From Sphingobacterium cellulitidis (GTDB lineage Bacteria > Bacteroidota > Bacteroidia > Sphingobacteriales > Sphingobacteriaceae), in contig NOUX01000001.1 in assembly GCA_002245855.1 (NCBI GenBank), forward strand, positions 1-64,000: a stretch of DNA of 64,000 nt, in the 5' to 3' direction. The notes beneath the pieces are model-generated. The model did not search any database, had not been told where the DNA came from, and saw nothing but the letters and a program-made list of their open reading frames with translations. The translations under genes were made by a program, and so were the position numbers. Shown one piece after another: positions 37,630 through 46,352 of this stretch (position 1 is the first letter of the stretch; each line of letters begins with the position of its first letter).

Positions 37630-39078
37630 TTACGAAATGACCTGTTTAAATGTTTTACGAGCGTTTCTCCACTCTTGATATAGCTTTTCAAACTCCTCAT
37701 GGTCTTGGGGATGAACTTCTTCCAATAACTCCGGACTAACATTCTTTACTCCCAATGCATCGTTGCATAGGAACACGCCGCCCAATACCGAAGCCTGGCG
37801 AAAGGTATCTCTGATTTTGATGCTCTTTCCAAATAGGTTGGCAATAAATTGACGTAGTTTCCTACTTTCAACTCCACCCCCACAAGCCCATATATAGGAT
37901 TCTTGATGCGGAGAGACTGCGCTCAAAAACTTATAATTCTCATAAATACTGCAAGCAATATCCCATAAAATCGCAAAGACAAAGCTCCCACGAGTCAATT
38001 GATGAGATACCGGTGCATTGAAGATAAAACCGCCTTTGGTCAATGGTTCTTCTTCATCAGCAATCAAAGACCCCAAAGAAGCCACACATTGAGAATATGT
38101 CGCATCCTCTAGCTCCTTCTCGATAATATCATACCCTTCATTGGGATAAAATATCTCCTTCAGGCGTTGATAGTTTAATCCAGTTACCCCTGCATTAGCC
38201 TCTAGAATAAAATTATCCGCATCGATATGACGGCTGGTCCAAGTGCGCTGCTCGACATCTTTTTCATAGGTATCGACGATTTTTATTATCGGTGTAGTCG
38301 TACCCGAAACAATAACCACATCGTTTGCCGATGGGTCCATACTGCGAATTGCTAATTGTGTATCTCCACCTCCAACAACCACTACTGCATCCGGATTGAT
38401 CCCAAATAATTCAGCTACCTCAGGCTTAACCTTTCCAAGAATGGATCCTGAATCTTTAACTTCCGGCAGGATGCTCGCTGGCAATTGAAATTGTTCCAAT
38501 AAGGCTGCTGACCACGATTTCTGCTCAACATCATATAATAAGGTTTCTGAAGCCTGTGAATGTTCATAACCATGGATTCCGGAGAATTGAAATTGAATCC
38601 AATCACTGATACTCATGACAGAAGCAATCTGATAAAATAGTTCAGGATATACTTCCCTAACGCCTACCAACTTGAAAGCTGAAAATAAAGAAGTCGGATA
38701 ACGACCAGACAGGTTATAAACCAAATCTTTATCCTTCAGATCAACTTCCCATTTACGGCCTCGGTGGTCTATGTTAGGCATACCCAACAAGGACTTTCCT
38801 GCGGCATCCACAATCACTATTCCCTCCCTTTGGCTAGTTGCAGTGATTGCATTGATTTGAACCTCTCCCGATTCCGCCAAGGCTTCTTTAGATAGCTTTA
38901 ATATCTGGGTCCATAATTCCTCTGGATTGAAATAGATAGAATCATCATACTTCAAATCCGATTCATAATGAACATTCTCCCTTTTGATACTCAATATCTC
39001 ACCATCTGTAGCACAAACAGCTACCCGAGCATTCCCAGTACCAATATCAACGATTAAATAAGCTTCTTTTTTTGCCAT
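37630..39078 (-). CDS. FGGY-family carbohydrate kinase (LsrK/AI-2-kinase-like)
   Basis: This is a second, divergent FGGY kinase of 482 residues. The N-terminal motif is LIVDIGTGNARVAVCATDGEIL, followed by the family block ITATSQREGIVIVDAAGKSL and IASVMSISDWIQFQFSG. In the C-terminal half are VVVGGGDTQLAIRSMDPSANDVVIVSGTTTPI and YIWACGGGVESRKLRQFIANLFG. General resemblance is to proteins annotated as autoinducer-2 kinase, but that label is loose. Both kinase genes are complete, which argues for two distinct substrates or a heteromeric enzyme. The stop is directly before the next gene's ATG. Confidence 0.85.
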   Translation of the reverse strand: MAKKEAYLIVDIGTGNARVAVCATDGEILSIKRENVHYESDLKYDDSIYFNPEELWTQILKLSKEALAESGEVQINAITATSQREGIVIVDAAGKSLLGMPNIDHRGRKWEVDLKDKDLVYNLSGRYPTSLFSAFKLVGVREVYPELFYQIASVMSISDWIQFQFSGIHGYEHSQASETLLYDVEQKSWSAALLEQFQLPASILPEVKDSGSILGKVKPEVAELFGINPDAVVVVGGGDTQLAIRSMDPSANDVVIVSGTTTPIIKIVDTYEKDVEQRTWTSRHIDADNFILEANAGVTGLNYQRLKEIFYPNEGYDIIEKELEDATYSQCVASLGSLIADEEEPLTKGGFIFNAPVSHQLTRGSFVFAILWDIACSIYENYKFLSAVSPHQESYIWACGGGVESRKLRQFIANLFGKSIKIRDTFRQASVLGGVFLCNDALGVKNVSPELLEEVHPQDHEEFEKLYQEWRNARKTFKQVIS

Positions 39079-39080
39079 GA

Positions 39081-40091
39081 TTAGCTAATTGATGTTTTCT
39101 CTATTACAGCTTTATTAACAAGTTGTTTAATAGATTTATTACCCTTGTGAAAATATTCTCGCAAGTTATTGTTCATGATAAATGCATGATGGTCTTCCAC
39201 TTCATGGGTTGCGCCAGCGATATGCGGCGTTGCAATAACATTCTTGTTTAAGATCATCTTATAGTCAATCTCATCCGGTGGTTCATTGTAGAACACATCT
39301 AACACTGCACCCCGGATTTGTCCTGATTCAATCACTGCTAATAAATCCTCACGGTTTACCACTGTAGCACGCGCAGTATTTACAAAAATGGAATCCTTGT
39401 TCAACAGCGATAGATATTTCTTGTCGATCATGCCGGTAGTTTCCGGAGTAACGGGAAGATGTATCCCAACCACATCGCAGCTTGAAAACAACTCCTCCAG
39501 TTCAACTTTTTTATAGTCAGTGTTCGGATCAGTATAATATGGGTCGAAGTAATAAATTTCACATGGAAAGTTTTGCAACATTCTTGCTATATGCTGAGCA
39601 ACAGCACCAAAACCAACCATTCCCACTCGCTTACCTGCCAATTCATTCCCTTTAAATTCCAAATAAGAAGTATGTGCACCTTCGCCCCAATTTTTACCTT
39701 CCAACCAGTTAATGGCTGGCATGGTATTCCGCATTAAGGTAATCACATTGGCGATAAACATCTCCGCAACGGCTTGTGCATTTCTTGCTGGAGTATTGAA
39801 AACTGGAATTCCCAATTCGGTTGCTACCTTCAAATCAATATTTGATGGAGTACCGCGGCAGATTCCCACAAATTTCAAATGTGGATTCTCACGTAATACT
39901 TCCTCCGTAATTTCATCATGCTCCGAAATCAAGGCATTAACTCCTGTTTCTTTCAGTAATGCATTTAATTCAGCCGGATTATAGGCACGCCCATGAGGTT
40001 TCCAAGAACGATAAATGACTTCATCAAAAAGGCCTTTTAACTCATTCAATGCTTTTTCGTTCTCATAAGGCGCAGTTAACAATACTTTCAT
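39081..40091 (-). CDS. D-isomer-specific 2-hydroxyacid dehydrogenase
   Basis: This is an NAD-dependent dehydrogenase of the phosphoglycerate-dehydrogenase/formate-dehydrogenase superfamily. The Rossmann motif is KRVGMVGFGAVAQHIARML. Catalytic residues follow the family pattern: Arg in FVNTARATVVNREDL, Glu in DVFYNEPPDE, His in TPHIAGATHE. From the ATG at 40091 it has 336 residues; an in-frame TTG at 40106 is less likely. It lies 2 bp from the LsrK-like kinase gene. The substrate is likely a hydroxy-acid or polyol-derived acid of the same pathway. Confidence 0.87.
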   Translation of the reverse strand: MKVLLTAPYENEKALNELKGLFDEVIYRSWKPHGRAYNPAELNALLKETGVNALISEHDEITEEVLRENPHLKFVGICRGTPSNIDLKVATELGIPVFNTPARNAQAVAEMFIANVITLMRNTMPAINWLEGKNWGEGAHTSYLEFKGNELAGKRVGMVGFGAVAQHIARMLQNFPCEIYYFDPYYTDPNTDYKKVELEELFSSCDVVGIHLPVTPETTGMIDKKYLSLLNKDSIFVNTARATVVNREDLLAVIESGQIRGAVLDVFYNEPPDEIDYKMILNKNVIATPHIAGATHEVEDHHAFIMNNNLREYFHKGNKSIKQLVNKAVIEKTSIS

Positions 40092-40125
40092 AGGTTGTAA
40101 ATTCAATTTTATTCAATACTCAATT

Positions 40126-41376
40126 CTATTCGACTTTCAATTCTTGTTTCAATTCCTTAGTCGCATCAGGAATCGTAATAAACTTGGTTAATATTGCGCT
40201 GATAACATATAATCCAGCCAATACCCAAATCACCCCTTCACTTCCAATGGTCCCGATGAGCAATCCTACGATGGCAGGTCCCACAAATACCGGCAGACCA
40301 GCACCCAGGTTGAGGATAGCCATGGCTGCTCCTTTATCCTCCTTCACCAAGGAAGGAACCAATGCGGACAAAGGAACATAACCGGCCAATAGCCCTCCCC
40401 AAGCTATACCTGCTGCCATTACTGCCCAATAGGCTCCTCCGAACCATACCGGCGAGTAATAAAACAAGACCGTAGTAATCGCACAGCCTACACCACCAAA
40501 CCACATAATGGTGCGCTGCCAACCTAATCGGTCTCCAACAAATCCAAATATTAAGTTAAAGGCTATGTTACTTGTGAAAATCGTCCCCCAGATCTGCAAC
40601 CATTCCTTGGTATTGAATCCATGCTCTGCCATATACATGGGCAGGAAAACTGGAAAGGCAAATTGGGCAGTCGTATTGATAACCCGTACAATACCGCCAA
40701 TCAATACTTTCGGTTCCTTTTTCACAATGGTAAGCCCGTTTAATAATTCTTGACCTTTTGAGCCTTTGGAAGCCTTCGTTTCAAATTTGTCACGATTCAA
40801 TACCAGCGCAAAAAATGCCCCAATCAATACCCAAATAATCGAAGACCACAACGTGTTCTCATATCCAATTCGTTCTAATGCCCAACTTGAATAGTAAGCC
40901 CCAAGAACATTTAAACCACCCGTGAATACAAACCAGAACCATCCTACAGCACGACCTAACATCTGCTTTGGACTACGGTAGTTAATCCAGACCATAAAGG
41001 AATAGGCGAATAAGGGATAGCCAAAACCACGAATAGCATAGAAAAGAAGCATGGCATTGTAATCCAATTTGGCCATTCCCATAGACACAAAACCTATGGT
41101 CCCAATCAGGTACAAGATCAAACCCATAAACATGGATTTCCGCGGACCATAACTTTCGGCTAATACGCCTGAAAACCATGATGAAATAGCGATTGTTATT
41201 CCATATACCGTGAAAAGCGCAGCAGATTGCTCCATACTCATTCCGTGATCAATCAGGTATGGACTCAACCAACCCTGCTCTACGCCATCACCCATCATGA
41301 AAATAAGAATGCCTAGGTAGCCCCATTTTAAATTACTAGGTATCCCTAGCTTTTCAATTGAATTCGTCTGTGTCAT
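40126..41376 (-). CDS. MFS transporter, polyol-permease (RbtT/DalT)-like
   Basis: This is a 416-residue, 12-helix major facilitator. The start IPSNLKWGYLGILIFMMGDGVEQG and the loop SSWFSGVLAESYGPRKSMFMGLI resemble, from memory, the enterobacterial ribitol and D-arabinitol permeases. The middle segment VRVINTTAQFAFPVFLPMYMAEHGFNTKEWLQIW also matches that pattern. It heads the operon with the dehydrogenase and both FGGY kinases. Import of a linear polyol is therefore the best guess. The exact substrate cannot be read. Confidence 0.75.
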   Translation of the reverse strand: MTQTNSIEKLGIPSNLKWGYLGILIFMMGDGVEQGWLSPYLIDHGMSMEQSAALFTVYGITIAISSWFSGVLAESYGPRKSMFMGLILYLIGTIGFVSMGMAKLDYNAMLLFYAIRGFGYPLFAYSFMVWINYRSPKQMLGRAVGWFWFVFTGGLNVLGAYYSSWALERIGYENTLWSSIIWVLIGAFFALVLNRDKFETKASKGSKGQELLNGLTIVKKEPKVLIGGIVRVINTTAQFAFPVFLPMYMAEHGFNTKEWLQIWGTIFTSNIAFNLIFGFVGDRLGWQRTIMWFGGVGCAITTVLFYYSPVWFGGAYWAVMAAGIAWGGLLAGYVPLSALVPSLVKEDKGAAMAILNLGAGLPVFVGPAIVGLLIGTIGSEGVIWVLAGLYVISAILTKFITIPDATKELKQELKVE

Positions 41377-41461
41377 TTAATTTTGTTAAGGTTTATTTCG
41401 GTTTAATCGATTGTAAAATTAAAAATAAACAAAAATTAAGATAATTAAACCTTTAATAGCT

Positions 41462-41494
41462 AAAAAAAGAACAGATTTTATTCTGTCCTTTTTT
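41462..41494 (-). terminator. Terminator between the two catabolic operons
   Basis: AAGAACAG pairs with CTGTCCTT with one mismatch around an 8-nt loop. A and T runs lie on both sides. It ends the MFS-FAD-EEP unit before the polyol operon. Confidence 0.7.
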
Positions 41495-41513
41495 GCTTAA
41501 CTAAACTTATTTA

Positions 41514-42437
41514 TTATTGGTACTCCAAAACCGCACTTACAAAATAATGATCACTCGGAAGCATTCCCTTATAACTATCCTTGATAATATTGGTTTCAAC
41601 AGCTTTTAATGGACCTTTCATAAAAATAAAATCAATCTTTTTTGATTTTTTACGACTAGGATTATCGCCTTTGAACCCATGGGTGGTTCCTTCAGGAATT
41701 TCATCCCCTTTCACTTGAACATAGGAATCTTTCCATCCGGCCTCCATTACATCCCGATAAACATTGGAATCCATACCTACATTAAAATCACCAGTTAGAA
41801 CCTGTGGGAAATCAGCTTGATATTGGGCGGCGTCTCCCAGCACAACTTTTATCTGGCCCTCTTTCGCTTCATTGCTGATATGATCTAAATGCAGGTTGCT
41901 AAGCCTGATTTCTCGTTTGGTTTTCTTATCCAACAAACGAACATTCACGGCATTCCTAGCCCGAGCCGAACCCCAGGACATACTTCCAGCTTTCAATGGA
42001 GTTTCCGACAGCCAGTATGCACTAGCTGCCAATAACTCAAATCTCTTTTTGGAAAATAAAATAGGGTTCTTGGCAATTCCATGGTACCCTTCTTTATATT
42101 GATCCATTTCGGGCCCGTCAAATCCAAAAGCAAAATAATCTGTCAGCTGCTCTTTTAAGTCTAAAAATTGACCTTTTAAAACTTCCTGAAAACCAATCAA
42201 ATCGGCTTTTTGCCTTTTAATAACAGCCAGACAAGCTTCTCTACGGTCTTTCCATCCTAAACCTTTTGCTGCATCTTCTTCCAGATCCACCCGGATATTA
42301 CAGGTTAAGACCTTAATCTGATTAGATCTTGAAGATTCTTCAGCATGCAGGTCAAATTGACCCAATATTGGCAGACTTGCCAACAGGCCCAATTTCTTGA
42401 AGAACGCCCTACGATTATTATTTTCGGAATGACTCAT
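41514..42437 (-). CDS. Tat-exported endonuclease/exonuclease/phosphatase-fold hydrolase
   Basis: This is a 307-residue EEP-fold enzyme. The N-terminus has a twin-arginine signal (NNRRAFFKKLGLLASLPILG). Metal and catalytic motifs are readable: KVLTCNIRVD (Asn), IGFQEVLKGQ (Glu), LSNLHLDHIS (His), VLTGDFNVGMDS (Asp/Asn) and LPSDHYFVSAVLEY (Asp-His). The fold cleaves phosphomonoesters or phosphodiesters, such as nucleic acids, phosphoinositides or sphingomyelin. With a secreted GDPD at the other end of the locus, phosphodiester breakdown outside the cytoplasm is a plausible theme. Confidence 0.85.
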   Translation of the reverse strand: MSHSENNNRRAFFKKLGLLASLPILGQFDLHAEESSRSNQIKVLTCNIRVDLEEDAAKGLGWKDRREACLAVIKRQKADLIGFQEVLKGQFLDLKEQLTDYFAFGFDGPEMDQYKEGYHGIAKNPILFSKKRFELLAASAYWLSETPLKAGSMSWGSARARNAVNVRLLDKKTKREIRLSNLHLDHISNEAKEGQIKVVLGDAAQYQADFPQVLTGDFNVGMDSNVYRDVMEAGWKDSYVQVKGDEIPEGTTHGFKGDNPSRKKSKKIDFIFMKGPLKAVETNIIKDSYKGMLPSDHYFVSAVLEYQ

Positions 42438-42446
42438 ATCCTATTT

Positions 42447-43844
42447 TTAAACAGTTGCTGCCTCTAGATCTTCACCAAGGTAAGCTCCTGAATTAATTAA
42501 TTCTGCTCTCAATTCTTCCACATTCACTTCAGCCGGAGTTACTCCATTTCGAACCGCCAATTTTGCAGCTCGACCTGCCGCTTCACCCATCGCCATACAT
42601 GGTGCCATTACACGAATCGCAGACATCGCTTCATGGGTCGTAGAAATCGAACGGCCCGCAACCAATAAATTTTTAACCTTTTGCGGAATTAAGGAACGAT
42701 ATGGAATATCATAGCTATCTCCACACCATGTCAATGTACAACCGCCTCCTTCTGGATGGTGAATATCCAATGGATAACTCGCTACAGCAACCGCATCCTC
42801 AAAACGACGACAGGTCAGGATATCATCCGCGGTCATTACATAATCACCTACTATCCGACGGGTTTCGCGTATTCCCAAAAATGGAGCCATCTTCGTGAAA
42901 TGTGAATTCTCAAATCCTGGTACATACTCTACTAAATATCGTTGGATCTCCTCAACCTGGCGTCGACCTTCAACTTCTCCAAAAGTTAAGCTCTCCGGAT
43001 TGGTTCCATCGACACCATTAATCCTGGACATATTTACCCAAACCTCGCCTTCACGAAGACCCGTAATTAATATCGTCCGCTCTACTGGCAAATGGTATCC
43101 TGCCTGACGAGCTTTCTCCATAACACTCCGTAAACCAACCACAATAAACTGATGATTCTGACCAAAATATTCTGCCGGAATAAAATCTGTCAAGTAAGTT
43201 CTTGGCTCCTCAGCAATGGACATCCTCAATTTATCAGTGTCCACACCTGCCATACAGAACATCAAGGTTGGCGGCTGTGCTCCACCTACATCATTCCCCT
43301 GCTCACAATCTACCCCTGCTTTGAAAGCTACATCCGCATCTCCTGTACAGTCTATCACTGTTTTCGCCAGAATAACTTCCCTTCCAGATTTACTCTCGAT
43401 AATCACTCCTTTCAATTCATCCCCTTCCATCACTACTCCTGCCGAGAAAACATAAAGCAAAACTTTAACTCCGGACTCTTCCAAAACCTTGAGACCTACA
43501 TTCTTTACCGCTTCGGGCTCTACTAAGGTCAAGCTCATATGTAATGGACATGGACGATGCTCTGATGCAGCATCAACCTCTTTTAATCGATCGATAAACT
43601 TTTGTGGCAGTCCTTTAATAATTTGATTTCCCTTCTGTCCCAAGAAGCCCAAAATTGGCAATCCAATGGTCATATTTCCACCGACAAAACTTCGGTTGTC
43701 GATTAAGGCAACCTTTAAGCCGTCTGAAGCTGCTGCTTGAGCCGCGATAATTCCCGCAGGGCCGCCTCCAACAACTAACACATCAACTTCCATGCGAACA
43801 GGAGTCTTTCTTGCAGGCTCCAAAATGGTCTTAACTTCTCCCAT
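42447..43844 (-). CDS. FAD-dependent oxidoreductase (FAD_oxidored type)
   Basis: This is a 465-residue flavoprotein. The dinucleotide-binding motif is VDVLVVGGGPAGIIAAQAAASDGLKVALID. A second region, TVIDCTGDADVAFKAGVDCEQGN, and the C-terminal PYRSLIPQKVKNLLVAGRSISTTHEAMSAIRVMAPCMAMGEAAGRAA are typical of this family. Members are common beside SusCD and glycan genes, but few have a proven substrate. No signal peptide is visible, so it should act in the cytoplasm. It lies between the ACS-type MFS gene and the EEP gene, 9 bp from the latter. Confidence 0.83.
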   Translation of the reverse strand: MGEVKTILEPARKTPVRMEVDVLVVGGGPAGIIAAQAAASDGLKVALIDNRSFVGGNMTIGLPILGFLGQKGNQIIKGLPQKFIDRLKEVDAASEHRPCPLHMSLTLVEPEAVKNVGLKVLEESGVKVLLYVFSAGVVMEGDELKGVIIESKSGREVILAKTVIDCTGDADVAFKAGVDCEQGNDVGGAQPPTLMFCMAGVDTDKLRMSIAEEPRTYLTDFIPAEYFGQNHQFIVVGLRSVMEKARQAGYHLPVERTILITGLREGEVWVNMSRINGVDGTNPESLTFGEVEGRRQVEEIQRYLVEYVPGFENSHFTKMAPFLGIRETRRIVGDYVMTADDILTCRRFEDAVAVASYPLDIHHPEGGGCTLTWCGDSYDIPYRSLIPQKVKNLLVAGRSISTTHEAMSAIRVMAPCMAMGEAAGRAAKLAVRNGVTPAEVNVEELRAELINSGAYLGEDLEAATV

Positions 43845-43873
43845 AACTATAAATACTTTGTAATATTTTGATT

Positions 43874-45142
43874 TTAATTATTCTCTTCAATCAACAGTTC
43901 TTTCGGTTTTTCTTTTTTGACCATTGTCCATAAAATCAAAACCGCAATTGGATGCATAAAGGCCATCGCAATAAATATGGTCCCTGCACCTAATGAACCC
44001 ATCATTTGCCCAACAAAATAATTGAACAAAACCGCTCCTAAAGCCCCAAACCCCCCAGCAATTCCGAGTACGGAAGCAACATTCTTTACCGGAAAAGCTT
44101 CCGCAATCACTACTGAAATTGTAAATAACCAACTTAAACAAGCTACAGCTACCAAAGAAAAAATCAGTATGGTCAGGTATGGATTGGAAACATAAGCTGT
44201 TAAACAACATAATGGTGCTAAGACAGCAATGCTACTCAACATGATTTTCCTGGCCAATAAAGGTTCTTTTCCTTTTCGCACCATTTTATCAGACCATGCT
44301 GATGTTCCAATCGCTCCCAAGTCAGCAACCAAGAATGGAATCCATCCGAACATACCAATTTGCGCCAACGTCAATCCGCTTTCTTCCTGTAAATATCCCG
44401 GCAACCAGAATAAACAGAAATACCACACCGGATCGCTCACGAAACGAATCAATAAGATTCCCCATAGCGTTTTGGTTTTCCATAATTGACCCCATGAAAA
44501 AGCAGTACCTTCAGATTTATCTTCCGAAGCACCAACGGCTTCATTTCGAATTTCTGCAGGAGGTTCCGTATAAACCAAGAACCACAGCAAAGCGATAATC
44601 AAACCCACTATCCCGGCAACAATAAATACTGTATGGAAATTATACTGCATGGCTAACCAAGCTACCAGCGGCGGCGCAATAATGGCCCCAATTGAACTAC
44701 CGGCAACACATAGACTATTGGCTGTAGCCCTAAGTTTTCCTGAAAACCAAACCGTAACAACTTTTAACTGTGCTGGAAAGTTTGTTGGTTCTGCCGCACC
44801 TAACATTCCCCTAAAGAATAGAAAGGAACCAAATGTCCGCGAAAATCCGCCACCCAAACAGGCCACCGACCAACCCAAGATACCTACCAACATCACTTTC
44901 CGTTCTCCAAACTTATCCACCAGCCAGCCAGACACAGGATACATCAATGCGTAAAAAACAGTAAATACATTAATCACCAAGGCATAACCATCATCTCCCA
45001 GATCAAATTCATCCTTCAACATAGGTTTCAGGATAGAAACAATCTGCCGATCATAATAATTGAAAACGATGGCCAAGAAAATGACAAATATGATTACCCA
45101 TCTCCTATTTTTGGCTGGAATCGGCAAAGTGAATTTCGACAT
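43874..45142 (-). CDS. MFS transporter, ACS/hexuronate-type
   Basis: This is a 422-residue, 12-helix transporter of the anion:cation symporter family (ExuT/GudP/DgoT-like). The start NRRWVIIFVIFLAIVFNYYDRQIVSILKPMLKDEF and the GWLVDKFGERKVML loop are characteristic. The following LGAAEPTNFPAQLKVVTVWF is the family signature region. Family members carry hexuronates, aldonates, sialic acid or similar anions. It is the first gene of the minus-strand unit, 153 bp from the divergent DeoR gene. A TAnnTTTG box lies at 45190-45183. Confidence 0.83.
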   Translation of the reverse strand: MSKFTLPIPAKNRRWVIIFVIFLAIVFNYYDRQIVSILKPMLKDEFDLGDDGYALVINVFTVFYALMYPVSGWLVDKFGERKVMLVGILGWSVACLGGGFSRTFGSFLFFRGMLGAAEPTNFPAQLKVVTVWFSGKLRATANSLCVAGSSIGAIIAPPLVAWLAMQYNFHTVFIVAGIVGLIIALLWFLVYTEPPAEIRNEAVGASEDKSEGTAFSWGQLWKTKTLWGILLIRFVSDPVWYFCLFWLPGYLQEESGLTLAQIGMFGWIPFLVADLGAIGTSAWSDKMVRKGKEPLLARKIMLSSIAVLAPLCCLTAYVSNPYLTILIFSLVAVACLSWLFTISVVIAEAFPVKNVASVLGIAGGFGALGAVLFNYFVGQMMGSLGAGTIFIAMAFMHPIAVLILWTMVKKEKPKELLIEENN

Positions 45143-45259
45143 AAGATAGATTCGGTTATTAAATTTTTCTTTGTTACGATTTCAAATGTAGAAATAAATG
45201 AATACAAAAAAAACATTTTTAAATAAAAAAAAAGAATAGGCAAGTCCGAAAAACCTAAC

Positions 45260-45267
45260 TATATTTG
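45260..45267 (+). promoter_or_regulatory. -7 box of the DeoR gene
   Basis: TATATTTG fits TAnnTTTG, 28 bp before the ATG. I find no good -33 TTG at the right distance. The 45143-45295 spacer also holds the minus-strand box CAAATGTA (45183-45190) for the MFS gene. Confidence 0.4.
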
Positions 45268-45295
45268 CTTTTATATTAACTTATTTAAATGAATT

Positions 45296-46060
45296 ATGAT
45301 GAATATCACGGACAGACACGAATTCATTCTAAAGAGCTTAAAGGAAAAAGGAAAAATTACGATTGACTGGCTTTGTGAAACCATGAAAGTTTCCAGTGTA
45401 ACAATCCGCAAGGACCTGAAGGTATTAGAAGACAAAAACCTGCTATTCAGAATTAAAGGAGGGGCCTCGAATAGCAACCCCTACGCCATTGATCGGCCGA
45501 TCGTGGTTAAGGAATCCATCAACAGCGAAGAAAAACAACGCATTGCTCAAGCCGCAATTAAATTAATCAAGGACAATGATTCAATAATGATCGGTTCGGG
45601 CACAACGGTTTTTACTTTAGCTAAAAACATCGAATCTACGCATATGTTAACGGTCATTACCCCAGCGTTAAAAGTAGGTCTAGAGCTCAGTGGAAAGCCT
45701 AATATTGAAGTTTTACAACTCGGTGGACTTATCCGATCCAATTCATCATCTGTTGCGGGCCAATACGCCATCCGCATCCTGGATGAAATCAGCTGCGGAA
45801 TCTTATTCCTTGGTGCTGACGGAATTGACCTCGAATTTGGAATCTCAATCAGCAATCTCCCTGAAGCTACCCTCAATCAAAAAATGATCGAAACCTCTCA
45901 AAAAATCGCTATCCTGGCAGATAGCAGTAAATTCGGAAAAAGAGGCCTCGGAAAAATCTGCGAACTTATTGACGTAGATTACATTATTACTGACAACAAG
46001 GTGTCCCCAAACATCGTCAAAGCTATCGAAGACCTCGGTATCAAAATCATATTAGCATAA
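45296..46060 (+). CDS. DeoR/GlpR-family transcriptional regulator
   Basis: This is a 254-residue repressor-type regulator. The N-terminal DeoR helix-turn-helix reads ITIDWLCETMKVSSVTIRKDLKVLEDKNLLFRIKGGAS. The C-terminal sugar-phosphate-binding domain (ISOCOT/DeoRC) is marked by DSIMIGSGTTVFTLAKNI, LQLGGLIRSNSSSVAG, CGILFLGADGID and LADSSKFGK. These regulators respond to phosphorylated sugars or polyols. It is divergent from the transporter operon and 293 bp upstream of susC, so it probably controls both. The effector could be a product of the FGGY kinases. Confidence 0.9.
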   Translation: MMNITDRHEFILKSLKEKGKITIDWLCETMKVSSVTIRKDLKVLEDKNLLFRIKGGASNSNPYAIDRPIVVKESINSEEKQRIAQAAIKLIKDNDSIMIGSGTTVFTLAKNIESTHMLTVITPALKVGLELSGKPNIEVLQLGGLIRSNSSSVAGQYAIRILDEISCGILFLGADGIDLEFGISISNLPEATLNQKMIETSQKIAILADSSKFGKRGLGKICELIDVDYIITDNKVSPNIVKAIEDLGIKIILA

Positions 46061-46086
46061 AGCTACCCCTAACTATACTTTTGAAG

Positions 46087-46128
46087 AAAAAAGATTTTTA
46101 AATTTTTGGTTTAAAAATCTTTTTTTTA
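46087..46128 (+). terminator. Terminator of the DeoR gene
   Basis: AAAAAAGATTTTTAAA and TTTAAAAATCTTTTTT form a 16-bp stem with a T tail. It separates the regulator from susC. Confidence 0.85.
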
Positions 46129-46179
46129 TTTTCGAAACGCTTTACAAGCGAGTAACCATTTGTTATTTTTTAATAAAAT

Positions 46180-46194
46180 CTAATATGATATTAG
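46180..46194. promoter_or_regulatory. Palindrome upstream of susC (candidate operator)
   Basis: CTAATAT-G-ATATTAG is a perfect 7-bp inverted repeat around one base, 159 bp before the susC ATG and downstream of the DeoR terminator. No other feature is clear in 46129-46352. Confidence 0.45.
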
Positions 46195-46352
46195 CGTTTT
46201 TGCCATGTTTTAACAAAACAAAAACACTAACTTAATAATCATTTAACATTATTAATCTACTTTCGAAACAATTTTAAACATATTGTAAGAACATAAAATC
46301 ACTACACGAATACATCTACAAAAAGAACCTATTTTTTTAAATACACATCTAA

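Noticed and set aside
34700..45142. One continuous operon from the ACS-type MFS to GDPD
   Set aside because: A terminator-like hairpin and a 137-bp spacer at 41377-41513 indicate two units, although shared regulation remains likely.
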